Positions 1-8,292 of a DNA stretch of 29,755 nt are shown here, in pieces (positions within the stretch are counted from its first letter, which is position 1; every line of letters starts with the position of its first letter). This DNA is from an uncultured Flavobacterium sp. Lineage in GTDB: Bacteria; Bacteroidota; Bacteroidia; Flavobacteriales; Flavobacteriaceae. Where the stretch lies: NCBI RefSeq assembly GCF_946479975.1, contig NZ_CAMLIX010000032.1:1-29755 (forward strand), given 5' to 3'. Under the pieces are notes generated by a model. That model was given only the letters and a program-made list of their open reading frames with translations, searched no databases and had not been told where the DNA came from. The position numbers were made by a program, and so were the translations under genes.

Positions 1-464
1 ATAATTATTAATGACAATTGTGTTCATTGGAGTAGTTGATATATTTAAAACCAAAACTCTTGTTGAACTTTGAATAAATTCTGAATTCCAGATACCCAAT
101 TACTTTATTTACAATTAATTAATATTGCTTAACTTATTTTATGATTAAGTTCTATTTTTTTATCCATCAATAAAATAACAATATTTTTAAATGCTGTTTT
201 TTTTAATTTATTTATACAGAAAGAAATCAATTTTACTTCTAAGAATTTTAAAAGATTTCAATACATTAATCGCTTTTATTTTACAAGAAGGCATCAACAG
301 AACTACCTGATCATAGAATGTAAAAAAAAGTCATTATAAAGCAGAACAATTGCCAAAAAAAGCACATCAATGCTATTTTATAGTATAGATTTTTTTCTCT
401 ACATTTATTAGGTAAAAAACTAAATATTCAATTTTCCTTCAAAATTCATAACTAAATTTAGACC
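1..464. other. AT-rich intergenic region upstream of the two-component system
   Basis: No convincing coding sequence is visible on either strand in these 464 bases, which are very AT-rich. The left part holds a leftward promoter with a regulator box (52-87, listed separately). The rest should contain the promoter of the two-component operon. A TAGATTTT-like -7 element is visible at 386-393, but it has no well-spaced TTTG -33 partner, so I do not call it. The start codon of the first gene lies at 465. Confidence 0.6.
52..87 (-). promoter_or_regulatory. Leftward promoter with direct-repeat regulator box (box E)
   Basis: Read on the - strand, this is ATTCAG (87-82), 5 bp, ATTCAA (76-71), then GAGTTTTG (59-52) as a -7-like element. 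The half-sites are 11 bp apart. The last base of the -7 element is 19 bp beyond the end of the second half-site, the same geometry as the boxes at 2404, 5345, 16561, 19121 and 19238. The promoter points left, out of the window, so it should drive a - strand gene that begins before base 1. This would place the two-component genes divergently beside a probable target. Confidence 0.55.
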
Positions 465-1142
465 ATGAAAATTTTAATTATAGAAGATGAGCTGGAAATT
501 GCTCAAAGCATTAAAAATTATTTTAAGACTAATGGTATTCAATGCGAAACAGCAGAAAGCTATAATTTGGCATTGAATAAAATTGATTCTTATGATTATG
601 ACTGCATACTTCTGGATCTTATGATGCCTGACGGTGACGGATTTGATATATTAAGGGAACTCAAAAGAAAAAACAAAACGGATGGTGTCATTGTGGTTTC
701 TGCTAAAGAAACGCTTGAAACACGTTTGGAAGGATTCAATCTTGGTGCAGATGATTATCTTACCAAACCTTTTCATCTAGCCGAACTTTTGGTTAGAATG
801 CAGGCGTTAATCCGCCGCAAGAATTTTAAAGGGAGTAACAGCATTATATTCAATGAAATTGTAATTGAAATTCTCTCTAAAACTGTCAGTGTAAATGACC
901 AGAAATTAGATATTACCAAAAAAGAACTTGATTTGTTATTGTTTCTAATAGGCAATCAGGATAAAGTGTTATCAAAAGCTGCAATTGCCGAACATCTTTC
1001 CGGAGATATGGCAGATATGCTCGATAATCATGACTTTATTTATGCACACATCAAAAATCTCAAAAAGAAACTAACTCAGGCAGGAAGCGGCGATTATATT
1101 AAAACAGTTTATGGACTTGGGTATAAATGGGAAAATGAATAA
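465..1142 (+). CDS. OmpR/PhoB-family two-component response regulator
   Basis: This is a 225-residue transcription factor acting in the cytoplasm and activated by phosphorylation. The receiver domain (about 1-115) shows every expected residue: acidic pocket E7-D8, phospho-acceptor D51 in LLDLMMPDGDG, S79 as the switch hydroxyl, and K101 in DDYLTKPF. The C-terminal half (about 125-225) is a winged-helix DNA-binding domain ending in the typical TVYGLGYKWE wing. The start at 465 gives the canonical MKILIIEDE beginning. The stop overlaps the start of the next gene, a sensor kinase, by 8 bp, so the pair should be translated together. OmpR-family proteins bind 6-7 bp direct repeats with an 11-bp period, and such repeats lie in front of most transcription units in the next 20 kb. 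It is therefore the prime candidate for their regulator. The stimulus is unknown. Confidence 0.95.
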   Translation: MKILIIEDELEIAQSIKNYFKTNGIQCETAESYNLALNKIDSYDYDCILLDLMMPDGDGFDILRELKRKNKTDGVIVVSAKETLETRLEGFNLGADDYLTKPFHLAELLVRMQALIRRKNFKGSNSIIFNEIVIEILSKTVSVNDQKLDITKKELDLLLFLIGNQDKVLSKAAIAEHLSGDMADMLDNHDFIYAHIKNLKKKLTQAGSGDYIKTVYGLGYKWENE

Positions 1143-2400
1143 TAAAAAACTGCTTAACAAAACGACAAACAGCTTTCTTGCCTATGCTATCATCATTTTA
1201 TTGATAGCGGCACCATTATTTTATTTCATAAGCCAACAGCTTTATATTTATGAAACTGATGAAGTACTGCATTTTCATAAAGGTGCTTTTGTCAAGGAAA
1301 GCCATAAGGATTTTACACAGACTGATATTGATTTATGGAACAAATACAATCATGAAGTAATGATTGTTTCTGATATGGGTGTCAGGAGCGATTCTATAGT
1401 TGGTAAAATGCTCTATGATTCTATTGCAAAAGAACAGGAACCTTTTCGCGTACTCTATGCTCCCGTGAATATAAATGGAAAAAGATATACTTACACGGAG
1501 AGGATAAATTTATTGGAAATGGAAGGAATGGTCTTTAGCATTGCCGGCATGTTTCTATTTATTATTATTGTACTCCTGATTGGAATTATCTGGATCTCAA
1601 AAGCCACTGCCGCTAAAATCTGGAGCCCTTTTTATAATACGCTGAATCAGATTCAGGATTTTGAAATCGATAAAAATAAACCACCACATTTTATTGCGAC
1701 TGATATTGACGAATTTGACCGCCTAAATAAAAGTCTTGTAAGGCTTATCGAGAAAAACACAGCTATATACAAGAGTCAGAGAGAGTTTGTTGAGAATGCA
1801 GCCCATGAGCTTCAGACACCTTTAGCATTATTCCAAAATAAAATTGATACCCTGAGTCAGCTCAATTTGAATGAAGAACAATCTTCTCTGGTTACGTCTT
1901 TAAATACGGATATATCAAGGTTAAACAGGCTTAATAAAAACTTGTTATTACTCTCTAAAATTGACAACGAGAGTTTCCTTGACAGAAATACTATTGTACT
2001 TAATGACTATCTTAAAAAACATTTAGATTTTTTTACAGAACAGGCCAATGCTAAAAACTTAACGATTATCACTGAATTTACCTCTACTTTAAGTATAAAA
2101 GGAAATCCAGCCCTTACTGAGGTACTGATTAATAATTTGTTTTTAAATGCGATTCGTCACAATGAAAAAAATGGAAAAATCATTATTACAACCCTAGAGA
2201 ATGAATTAATATTTTTAAACACCGGTCAAAATACTCCTTTGAAAATTGAAAAACTTTTTAATCGATTTTCAAAAACTAATCCCTCTTCGCAGGGAAACGG
2301 CCTTGGTCTGGCAATAATCAAAAAAATAACGGAACTTAATCGTTGGGAAATAAGCTATACTTTCGATAATAATCTACATAGTTTCAGCGTCAAATTCTAA
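1135..2400 (+). CDS. Membrane sensor histidine kinase, partner of the regulator at 465
   Basis: This 421-residue inner-membrane kinase autophosphorylates on histidine and passes phosphate to its partner regulator. Transmembrane segment 1 is at about residues 14-36. A roughly 95-residue extracytoplasmic sensor region follows, and transmembrane segment 2 is at about 131-155. The dimerisation/phospho-acceptor helix has H224 in the H-box ENAAHELQTPLA. The ATPase domain shows the N-box (NNLFLNAIRHN, about 333-343) and the glycine-rich GNGLGLAI lid (about 387-395). I chose ATG 1135 (MNNKKLLNK) rather than the in-frame ATG at 1111, because the latter lies deep in the regulator gene. Start 1135 gives an 8-bp overlap typical of coupled regulator-kinase pairs. 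The sensor region resembles no ligand-binding fold I can name, so the signal cannot be predicted. Confidence 0.93.
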   Translation: MNNKKLLNKTTNSFLAYAIIILLIAAPLFYFISQQLYIYETDEVLHFHKGAFVKESHKDFTQTDIDLWNKYNHEVMIVSDMGVRSDSIVGKMLYDSIAKEQEPFRVLYAPVNINGKRYTYTERINLLEMEGMVFSIAGMFLFIIIVLLIGIIWISKATAAKIWSPFYNTLNQIQDFEIDKNKPPHFIATDIDEFDRLNKSLVRLIEKNTAIYKSQREFVENAAHELQTPLALFQNKIDTLSQLNLNEEQSSLVTSLNTDISRLNRLNKNLLLLSKIDNESFLDRNTIVLNDYLKKHLDFFTEQANAKNLTIITEFTSTLSIKGNPALTEVLINNLFLNAIRHNEKNGKIIITTLENELIFLNTGQNTPLKIEKLFNRFSKTNPSSQGNGLGLAIIKKITELNRWEISYTFDNNLHSFSVKF

Positions 2401-2403
2401 AAA

Positions 2404-2438
2404 ATTCAAACTTCCTACAGATTCATATTTGAACTTTG
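2404..2438 (+). promoter_or_regulatory. Promoter with weak direct-repeat box (box D) before the PepSY/receptor operon
   Basis: ATTCAA (2404-2409), 5 bp, CTACAG (2415-2420), then GAACTTTG (2431-2438). The half-sites match ATTCAG at 5 and 4 of 6 positions with the same 11-bp offset, and the end of the second half-site to the end of the -7 element is 18 bp. It begins just after the kinase stop (2400), and the next start codon is at 2474, leaving a leader of about 30 nt. This is the most divergent of the boxes I accept, supported mainly by its geometry. Confidence 0.5.
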
Positions 2439-2473
2439 TACTAGATTTTTTATCCATTAAAAAAATAGTACTT

Positions 2474-2902
2474 ATGAAAAATTCAATCCTAACATGTTTA
2501 GTCCTGCTTTTTTCTTCCTTTGCCATAGCGCAGAGCGTAAGTGAAAAAGACATCCCTAACATTGTAAAATCGACCTTTTTACTATCCTATCCTGACCAGA
2601 CCAATGTGAAGTGGGAAAAGGAAAAAGAAAATTATGAAGCCAGTTTTACCATAGGTAAAACAGATCGCTCCATGCTTGTAGATTCTAGTGGTAACATCAT
2701 AGAAACTGAAGAAGAAATCAGCGTAAAAAAACTTCCGGCCAAAGCCTTGGCTTACATCAAACAAAATTACAAAAACATAAAGATCAAAGAAGCTGCGATA
2801 ATAACGGACGCCCAAGGCATAGTTACTTTTGAGGCTCAGGTGACTTCTATCGACCTGATTTTTGACAAACAAGGAACTTATATTAAAAGCATAGCCGATT
2901 AA
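2474..2902 (+). CDS. Secreted PepSY-like protein
   Basis: This 142-residue exported protein has an N-terminal signal peptide (hydrophobic core about residues 5-16, cleavage after FAIAQ). The mature part has two half-repeats of the type seen in small Bacteroidota PepSY-like periplasmic proteins. In each, a short helix with 'vkWe..ke.YeA.F' is followed by strands and a 'D.sG.i.e' turn; here these are NVKWEKEKENYEASF with VDSSGNIIETEEE, and then a second unit ending VTSIDLIFDKQGTYIKSIAD. PepSY-like domains are thought to bind or inhibit partners in the envelope; the exact role here is not known. An ATG at 2429 is in frame, but it falls inside the promoter, so I start at 2474, which also gives the signal peptide. 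Only 11 bp separate it from the receptor gene, so the two form an operon and probably cooperate. Confidence 0.85.
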   Translation: MKNSILTCLVLLFSSFAIAQSVSEKDIPNIVKSTFLLSYPDQTNVKWEKEKENYEASFTIGKTDRSMLVDSSGNIIETEEEISVKKLPAKALAYIKQNYKNIKIKEAAIITDAQGIVTFEAQVTSIDLIFDKQGTYIKSIAD

Positions 2903-2913
2903 AACCTATACAA

Positions 2914-5325
2914 ATGAAATTAAAGATAATTTTGGTGCTCTCATTCCTTGTAATGAAAATTTTTAACGTAACAGCACAAAACAACTCCGCAACACTATCA
3001 GGATTAATTAAAGACAAAACTTCTAAGACCCCCCTGCCCTATGTAAACATAGTTTTAAAATCAACCAAGGACCAAAAATTTCTTTTTGGGACTGTTACAG
3101 CTGAAGACGGCCGTTTTAATTTGGCAGCCGTTCCTTCCGGAAACTATTTATTGGAAATTACTGCCACAGGCTACAAACTAAAACTGCAAAAAGTATTTGT
3201 AGGTACGCTATCAGATTTCCTGGACTTGAATACCATTGATCTTGAAGAAGATATTAATGCCTTGTCTGAAGTTGTAGTAACTTCAAAAACTTCCGACATA
3301 AGTGCAAAAATGGATAAAAAAGTATTTTCCGTAGCCGAGAATATTACCCAAAGCGGCGGTTCTGTACTGCAATCTATTCAAAGTCTTCCGGGCGTTACCA
3401 TAAATGACGGAAAAGTACAATTAAGAGGAAATGATAAAGTAATGGTGTTAATTGATGGAAAACAGACTGCTCTGACAGGTTTTGGAAATCAATCCGGTTT
3501 GGATAATATTCCTGCTTCGGCAATCGAAAAAATCGAAATTATCAATAATCCTTCTGCTAAATTTGATGCGAACGGAAACGCAGGAATCATCAATATCATT
3601 TACAAGAAAAACAAACAGGAAGGACTGAACGGAAAAGTAGGAATCAGTTCCGGATATGGGGCATTATGGGAACGTAAAGCAAATTTACCTGCCATACGTC
3701 CGCAATATCAGATGACGCCAAAAATGAACCCTTCGTTGTCGTTAAATTATCGCAAGAATAAAATAAACGCTTACCTTCAGGCAGATTATTTATATACGGA
3801 AACGCTTAACAAAAATGAATTTGTAACCCGAACTTATGAGGATGGAACTATCATCAATCAACAAACGGTACGAAACCGCGATACTCATTTTACAACACTT
3901 AAATCTGGTATAGACTGGAATTATAACGAACATAATACATTTGCTTTTTCAGGGCTTTTTGGAATTGAAAAAATTATTGATAACGGAGACGAGCCTTTTT
4001 TTAATCAAGATTATTCAGAGCGTTTACGTCTTTGGCGTTTTCTTGAAGATGAGCTTAAAACAACTGTTATGGCCAGCGCTTCTTACGAACATAAGTTTAA
4101 AGAAGCAGGACATAAATTAAATGCCGGAATTAATTATACCTATCACAGAGAAGACGAAAAATATTTCTTTACCGATATTTTACCAACTTATACGGGACAA
4201 GATTCTTTTAAATTACTTTCTGATGAAAAAGTGATTGATATTAATCTTGATTATGTTCAGCCATTGAAATATGGTCGTTTTGAAACCGGTTTTAAATTCA
4301 GAAACAGAGAAATCCCTACCAATATGCAATTTTTTGCTGGACAGAATTCCCCAATTGATGCCAATGCCGGGGGATGGGCAAATTATAAAGAAATTATTCC
4401 CGCCCTATATTCTAATTATATCTACGAAACCAATAAAATTGAGGCGGAACTTGGACTTCGTTATGAATATGTAAAATTACAATATGATGTAAACCCAGAT
4501 CATCCTACTTATAAAAGCAATGGTTATCATTATATTGAACCTTTTCCGAGCATTCGTTTTGGATATAAAATAAATGATAAAGATAAAATCACCGCTTTTT
4601 ATAACCGTAGAGTCGACAGGCCAAGCGAAGTTGATATTCGTATTTTTCCTAAATATGATGATGTTGAAATCATTAAAGTAGGAAATCCGGCTCTTCGCCC
4701 TCAATTTACCAGTGCTTTCGAAATTGGTTATAAAAAGAATCTTGAAAAAGGATATTTTACTGCTTCTCTTTATTACAGGGTAATCAACGGAACCATAACA
4801 CGTATCGCTACAACAGTTCCCGGAAGCACATTAATTTATAATGTATTTCAAAATGCCGATGAAAGCAGTTCTTTCGGAGTTGAAGCTGTTTATTCTAAAG
4901 AAATTACTTCGTGGTATTCTTTCAATATCAACGGAAACCTGTATAAAAACACTATAGATGCTTTTACTGTTACCAATTTATACCCTGTACCAAGCACTTA
5001 TTATGGCGAAAGTAAGGAAATGGTTTCCGGAAATGCAAAATGGAACAATACTTTACAATTTGATAAAACACTAAAAGGTCAGCTTTCTGTTATTTATCTC
5101 GCTCCGGATATTATTCCGCAGGGAAAAGTTGGTTCAAGATTTTCTGTTGATTTAGGATTAAAAAAGACGGTTCAAAAAGGAAAAGGAGAGGTTTTTCTAA
5201 ATGCCACCGATATTTTTAATACATTAGTCCTACAAAAAAATATAAAAGGACAAGATTTTAACTATATAAGTAAAGATTATTACGAAACGCAAGTAGTCCG
5301 ATTTGGCTACAGTTATAAGTTTTAA
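2914..5325 (+). CDS. TonB-dependent-receptor-like outer membrane protein (beta-barrel family with carboxypeptidase-like domain)
   Basis: This 803-residue outer membrane protein has a signal peptide ending at about residue 22 (NVTAQ). A carboxypeptidase-regulatory-like domain follows (about 26-105: SGLIKDKTSKTPLPYVNIVL... GRFNL..VPSGNYLLEI). Next is a TonB-type plug domain (about 115-235: QSGGSVLQSIQSLPGV, LIDGKQTAL, IPASAIEKIEIINNPSAKFDA) ending in the conserved GNAGIINIIYKK. The rest is a large beta-barrel with many aromatic-alternating strands and a terminal strand VVRFGYSYKF ending in phenylalanine. The layout matches the Bacteroidota 'outer membrane protein beta-barrel' receptor group. 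Such proteins usually import a ligand using energy from TonB, but no substrate can be read from the sequence. It shares an operon with the PepSY-like gene, under box D. A second, different member of the same family is at 16646-19102. Confidence 0.9.
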   Translation: MKLKIILVLSFLVMKIFNVTAQNNSATLSGLIKDKTSKTPLPYVNIVLKSTKDQKFLFGTVTAEDGRFNLAAVPSGNYLLEITATGYKLKLQKVFVGTLSDFLDLNTIDLEEDINALSEVVVTSKTSDISAKMDKKVFSVAENITQSGGSVLQSIQSLPGVTINDGKVQLRGNDKVMVLIDGKQTALTGFGNQSGLDNIPASAIEKIEIINNPSAKFDANGNAGIINIIYKKNKQEGLNGKVGISSGYGALWERKANLPAIRPQYQMTPKMNPSLSLNYRKNKINAYLQADYLYTETLNKNEFVTRTYEDGTIINQQTVRNRDTHFTTLKSGIDWNYNEHNTFAFSGLFGIEKIIDNGDEPFFNQDYSERLRLWRFLEDELKTTVMASASYEHKFKEAGHKLNAGINYTYHREDEKYFFTDILPTYTGQDSFKLLSDEKVIDINLDYVQPLKYGRFETGFKFRNREIPTNMQFFAGQNSPIDANAGGWANYKEIIPALYSNYIYETNKIEAELGLRYEYVKLQYDVNPDHPTYKSNGYHYIEPFPSIRFGYKINDKDKITAFYNRRVDRPSEVDIRIFPKYDDVEIIKVGNPALRPQFTSAFEIGYKKNLEKGYFTASLYYRVINGTITRIATTVPGSTLIYNVFQNADESSSFGVEAVYSKEITSWYSFNINGNLYKNTIDAFTVTNLYPVPSTYYGESKEMVSGNAKWNNTLQFDKTLKGQLSVIYLAPDIIPQGKVGSRFSVDLGLKKTVQKGKGEVFLNATDIFNTLVLQKNIKGQDFNYISKDYYETQVVRFGYSYKF

Positions 5326-5344
5326 TTTTCTTAATAAGACGAAA

Positions 5345-5380
5345 ATTCAGTTTTAATTCAGAATTGAGTTGTAAACTTTG
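5345..5380 (+). promoter_or_regulatory. Promoter with perfect direct-repeat box (box A) before the LtaS-like/diacylglycerol kinase operon
   Basis: ATTCAG (5345-5350), TTTTA, ATTCAG (5356-5361) form a perfect 6-bp direct repeat with an 11-bp period. The -7-like element AAACTTTG (5373-5380) ends 19 bp after the second half-site. The start codon follows at 5401, giving a leader of about 15 nt. The box occupies the -33 region and no TTTG -33 is present, which fits activator-dependent transcription. Confidence 0.65.
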
Positions 5381-5400
5381 CGCCACAATATTAAGAAAAT

Positions 5401-7359
5401 ATGAAGAAACATTTACCAAAATTTGGCAGATATTCACTGCTGTTCCATTTTATGATCTGGTTTTTAATCGTGTCACAAATCTTACGATTTACTTTCTTTA
5501 TATGGCAATATGACGAAGTTACGTGGAATATTATTGATTTAGTCAGAACTCTTTTTACAGGTTTATTTTTTGATATTGGTACAATTACTTTTATATCACT
5601 GGCAGGAATTGTTTATTATACTATAATGCCTAACAGATTTATAGGAACCTTATTAGATAAAATATTGGTCTGCTTTTTTACGGCATTAACCACATTTATA
5701 CTTGTGTTTACCTTTTTTGCTGAATTAACATTCTGGGATGAATTTAAAACCAGGTTCAATTTTATTGCTGTAGATTACTTAATTTATACACATGAGGTTG
5801 TGGCCAATATTGAGCAATCATATCCTTTGCCGTTATTAATTGGAGGTGTATTATTATTAACAGCTGTTTTTCTTTTCATTTTTCACAAAAGAAAAGCTTT
5901 TACTGATACTTTTAGTTCTAAAGCTGGTTTAAAAACAAGAATTGTTGTACTGAGCTGTGCTTTGGCTATTGCTTTATTTTTTGGTTCTTTCATTCATAAT
6001 TATCAGGCAGAATGGTCATCTAACCGTTATAACTCTGAAATTTCTAAATCAGGAATTTATTCATTTTTTGCTGCCTTTAGAAACAACCAAATGAAGTATG
6101 TTGATTTCTATACTTCGATAGATAATGATAAAGCCTTTGGAATTATAAAAGAGAAACTTAAAGATCCAAATGCACGTTATAATTCTATGGGATATTCGAT
6201 CCACAGAACTATTACCGACAGTACCCCATCATTAGAAAACAAAAATGTTGTATTTGTGCTTGTAGAAAGCCTTAGCGGAAGCTTCCTGAAAGAATTTGGA
6301 AACAAAGAAAACATTACGCCTTTTATGGATAGTCTGGCCCAGAAAAGTATTTTCTTTAATGATCTTTATGCAACCGGAACTAGAACTGTGCGTGGTATGG
6401 AAGCTGTAACACTATGCATACCGCCAACTCCAGGACAGTCAATTGTAAAACGACCAGAAAACCAGAATCTTTATACGGTTTGCAGTGTTTTTAAATCGAG
6501 AGCTTATGATTGTAATTTCTTTTACGGCGGTGACGGTTATTTTGATAACATGAACGCTTATTTTGGCGGAAATGGCTTTACCATTTATGATCGCGGACGC
6601 GGAAGTGTTTTAAGTGATAAGATAAAAACAACACGAAATAATATCAATGATAACGAAGTAACGTTTGAAAATGCATGGGGAATTTGTGATGAAGATATTT
6701 TTAATAAAATGCTTAAAGTTGCTGATTCTCAATACAAAGACAATAAGCCTTTCTTTAATTTTGTAATGACAACTTCAAACCACAGACCTTTTACTTATCC
6801 CGAAGGAAAAATTGATATTCCGTCAGGAACGAGCCGTGAAGGTGCTGTAAAATATACCGATTTTGCTTTAAGACAATTGTTCAAAAAAGCAAGTACGAAA
6901 CCCTGGTTTAAAAATACTGTATTTGTGATCATTGCTGATCATTGTGCGAGCAGTGCAGGAAAAGATGAAATTGATGTTGCCAATTATCATATTCCAGCTT
7001 TTATTGTAAACTTACCGGAACAATACAATCAGAAAATAATGAAACAATGTTCTCAAATTGATCTTTGGCCCACTTTGTTTTCTATTTTTCACTGGAATTA
7101 TGAATCTGATTTTTTTGGAAAAAACGTTTTAGCTACAAAATTTGAAGAACGGGCTCTTATGGGAACGTATCGCAAACTTGTTTTGATGAAAAAAGAAAAA
7201 GTTATGATTCTTTCTGATCAGAAAAAACAGGCTTTTTACACTTGGAACAAAAGTGATAACAGCTTAAAATCAATACCAATGAATCAGTCCTTTTTGGATG
7301 AAACCATTTCGTGGTATCAAACTGCTGATTACCTTTTTACAAATAAACTTTTAAAATAA
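5401..7359 (+). CDS. LtaS-like membrane sulfatase-fold transferase (phosphoglycerol or phosphoethanolamine transferase family)
   Basis: This 652-residue inner membrane enzyme has five predicted N-terminal transmembrane segments (about 12-35, 45-75, 87-110, 143-162, 180-200). A large extracytoplasmic alkaline-phosphatase/sulfatase fold domain follows, from about 280 to the end. Visible catalytic features are the metal-binding glutamate E289 in VFVLVESLSG, the likely threonine nucleophile T329 in ATGTRTVRGMEA (aligned with the LtaS 'TGxxxT' nucleophile), and the late metal pair in VFVIIADHCASSAGKDE. In Gram-positives this family polymerises glycerolphosphate from phosphatidylglycerol. In Gram-negatives relatives add phosphoglycerol or phosphoethanolamine to lipid A, glycans or glucans and release diacylglycerol. 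The acceptor here is unknown. A diacylglycerol kinase gene begins 3 bp downstream, which supports a lipid-donor reaction. It is expressed from box A. Confidence 0.85.
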   Translation: MKKHLPKFGRYSLLFHFMIWFLIVSQILRFTFFIWQYDEVTWNIIDLVRTLFTGLFFDIGTITFISLAGIVYYTIMPNRFIGTLLDKILVCFFTALTTFILVFTFFAELTFWDEFKTRFNFIAVDYLIYTHEVVANIEQSYPLPLLIGGVLLLTAVFLFIFHKRKAFTDTFSSKAGLKTRIVVLSCALAIALFFGSFIHNYQAEWSSNRYNSEISKSGIYSFFAAFRNNQMKYVDFYTSIDNDKAFGIIKEKLKDPNARYNSMGYSIHRTITDSTPSLENKNVVFVLVESLSGSFLKEFGNKENITPFMDSLAQKSIFFNDLYATGTRTVRGMEAVTLCIPPTPGQSIVKRPENQNLYTVCSVFKSRAYDCNFFYGGDGYFDNMNAYFGGNGFTIYDRGRGSVLSDKIKTTRNNINDNEVTFENAWGICDEDIFNKMLKVADSQYKDNKPFFNFVMTTSNHRPFTYPEGKIDIPSGTSREGAVKYTDFALRQLFKKASTKPWFKNTVFVIIADHCASSAGKDEIDVANYHIPAFIVNLPEQYNQKIMKQCSQIDLWPTLFSIFHWNYESDFFGKNVLATKFEERALMGTYRKLVLMKKEKVMILSDQKKQAFYTWNKSDNSLKSIPMNQSFLDETISWYQTADYLFTNKLLK

Positions 7360-7362
7360 ATA

Positions 7363-8241
7363 ATGACTTATATTCATTTTATTATTAATCCAATTTCAGG
7401 AAGCGGCAAACATAACCTTGCCGCTTCTTATATTCTTCAGCATTTTCCAGCCTCAGAATATCAAATTGCAGTGGATTATACCAATCATAAAACGCATGCT
7501 GTCGAATTAACAAAAGCAGCAGTAAAACAGAATCCTGATTATATTGTAGCTTGTGGCGGAGATGGTACGATTAATGAAGTTGCCTCTTGTTTAGTAAACA
7601 CCAGAATTATTTTGGGAATTATTCCCGTAGGATCAGGAAATGGTCTTGCATCTAACTTAAATATTCCAAGAGATTTTAAAAAAGCTATTGACATTATCAA
7701 AAAAGGAAAAACAACTTTTATGGATGTTGGAAAAATAAACGATTTTTACTTTTTTAGCAATATGGGAATTGGTATTGATGCTTTAATTATAAAAAAATAC
7801 GAACGTTCCGGTAACAGAACATTATCTTCTTATGTAAAAGCTGCTCTATCGTCAAGTTTTCAATACAAGGCTAAACAGGCAATTATATCATTTGAGGATC
7901 AGAAGATAGAAGTGAATCCGTTTATGCTCTTTATCTCTAATTCAAACGAAATGGGATATAATATGAGCTTAACGCCAAAAGCAAGCCTTAGTGATGGAAT
8001 GTTAGATATGGTAATTATCCCGGAATTGTCTTTTATCGAAAAACTCTTATTGGGATTTAATGTGCTTCGAAATACAATTGAAAACTTCAAAAAAGCAAAA
8101 CATTATCTAGTAAATGAAGTGCACATCAAAATGCCTCAGAAGATCTATATAGACGCACAGATCGATGGTGAACAGTACAATATAAAAACTAACATCATAA
8201 ATGTACGCATCTTACCCAAAGCTTTGAAGGTACTGGTTTAA
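7363..8241 (+). CDS. Diacylglycerol/sphingosine kinase-like lipid kinase (YegS/DgkB family)
   Basis: This 292-residue soluble or membrane-peripheral kinase probably phosphorylates diacylglycerol to phosphatidic acid with ATP. The nucleotide-binding signatures are clear: FIINPISGSGK near the N-terminus (about 7-16), CGGDGTINEVAS (about 64-75), and IIPVGSGNGLASNLNIP (about 86-102). The C-terminal beta-sandwich ends with the 'IDGEQYN....INVRILPKALKVLV' region typical of the family, whose usual length is close to 300. It starts 3 bp after the LtaS-like gene and is surely cotranscribed. The pair makes biochemical sense, since the transferase would liberate diacylglycerol from phospholipid and this kinase would return it to phospholipid synthesis. 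A strong terminator (8247-8289) follows immediately. Confidence 0.9.
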   Translation: MTYIHFIINPISGSGKHNLAASYILQHFPASEYQIAVDYTNHKTHAVELTKAAVKQNPDYIVACGGDGTINEVASCLVNTRIILGIIPVGSGNGLASNLNIPRDFKKAIDIIKKGKTTFMDVGKINDFYFFSNMGIGIDALIIKKYERSGNRTLSSYVKAALSSSFQYKAKQAIISFEDQKIEVNPFMLFISNSNEMGYNMSLTPKASLSDGMLDMVIIPELSFIEKLLLGFNVLRNTIENFKKAKHYLVNEVHIKMPQKIYIDAQIDGEQYNIKTNIINVRILPKALKVLV

Positions 8242-8246
8242 TTTAT

Positions 8247-8289
8247 CTCTGAATAAATCCTGAATCAGGATTTATTCAGAGCTTTTTTT
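8247..8289 (+). terminator. Strong intrinsic terminator whose stem contains the regulator repeat
   Basis: A 16-bp perfect inverted repeat (8247-8262 with 8266-8281, loop of about 3-5 nt) is followed by C and seven T residues. It sits between the end of the lipid kinase gene (8241) and the converging glycosyltransferase gene (ends 8293), so it terminates the rightward operon. On the - strand the stem contains ATTCAG-GATTT-ATTCAG (8265-8249), a perfect copy of the promoter box found elsewhere in this window. No -7 element follows it at the expected distance. Confidence 0.9.
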
Positions 8290-8292
8290 GAA

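Noticed and set aside
426..461. A weak regulator-like box (ATTCAA-N5-CTTCAA) with TAAATTTAG about 19 bp later, right before the response regulator start at 465
   Set aside because: The -7-like element would put transcription start at or after the start codon, leaving no leader, and the half-sites match poorly. Autoregulation cannot be claimed from it.
1111..1134. Longer start for the histidine kinase at ATG 1111
   Set aside because: It would overlap the regulator by 32 bp and add residues not typical of the family; ATG 1135 gives the usual short overlap.
5401..7359. Calling the LtaS-like gene a true lipoteichoic acid synthase
   Set aside because: The organism is Gram-negative by every other sign, and the family includes phosphoglycerol and phosphoethanolamine transferases with other acceptors.
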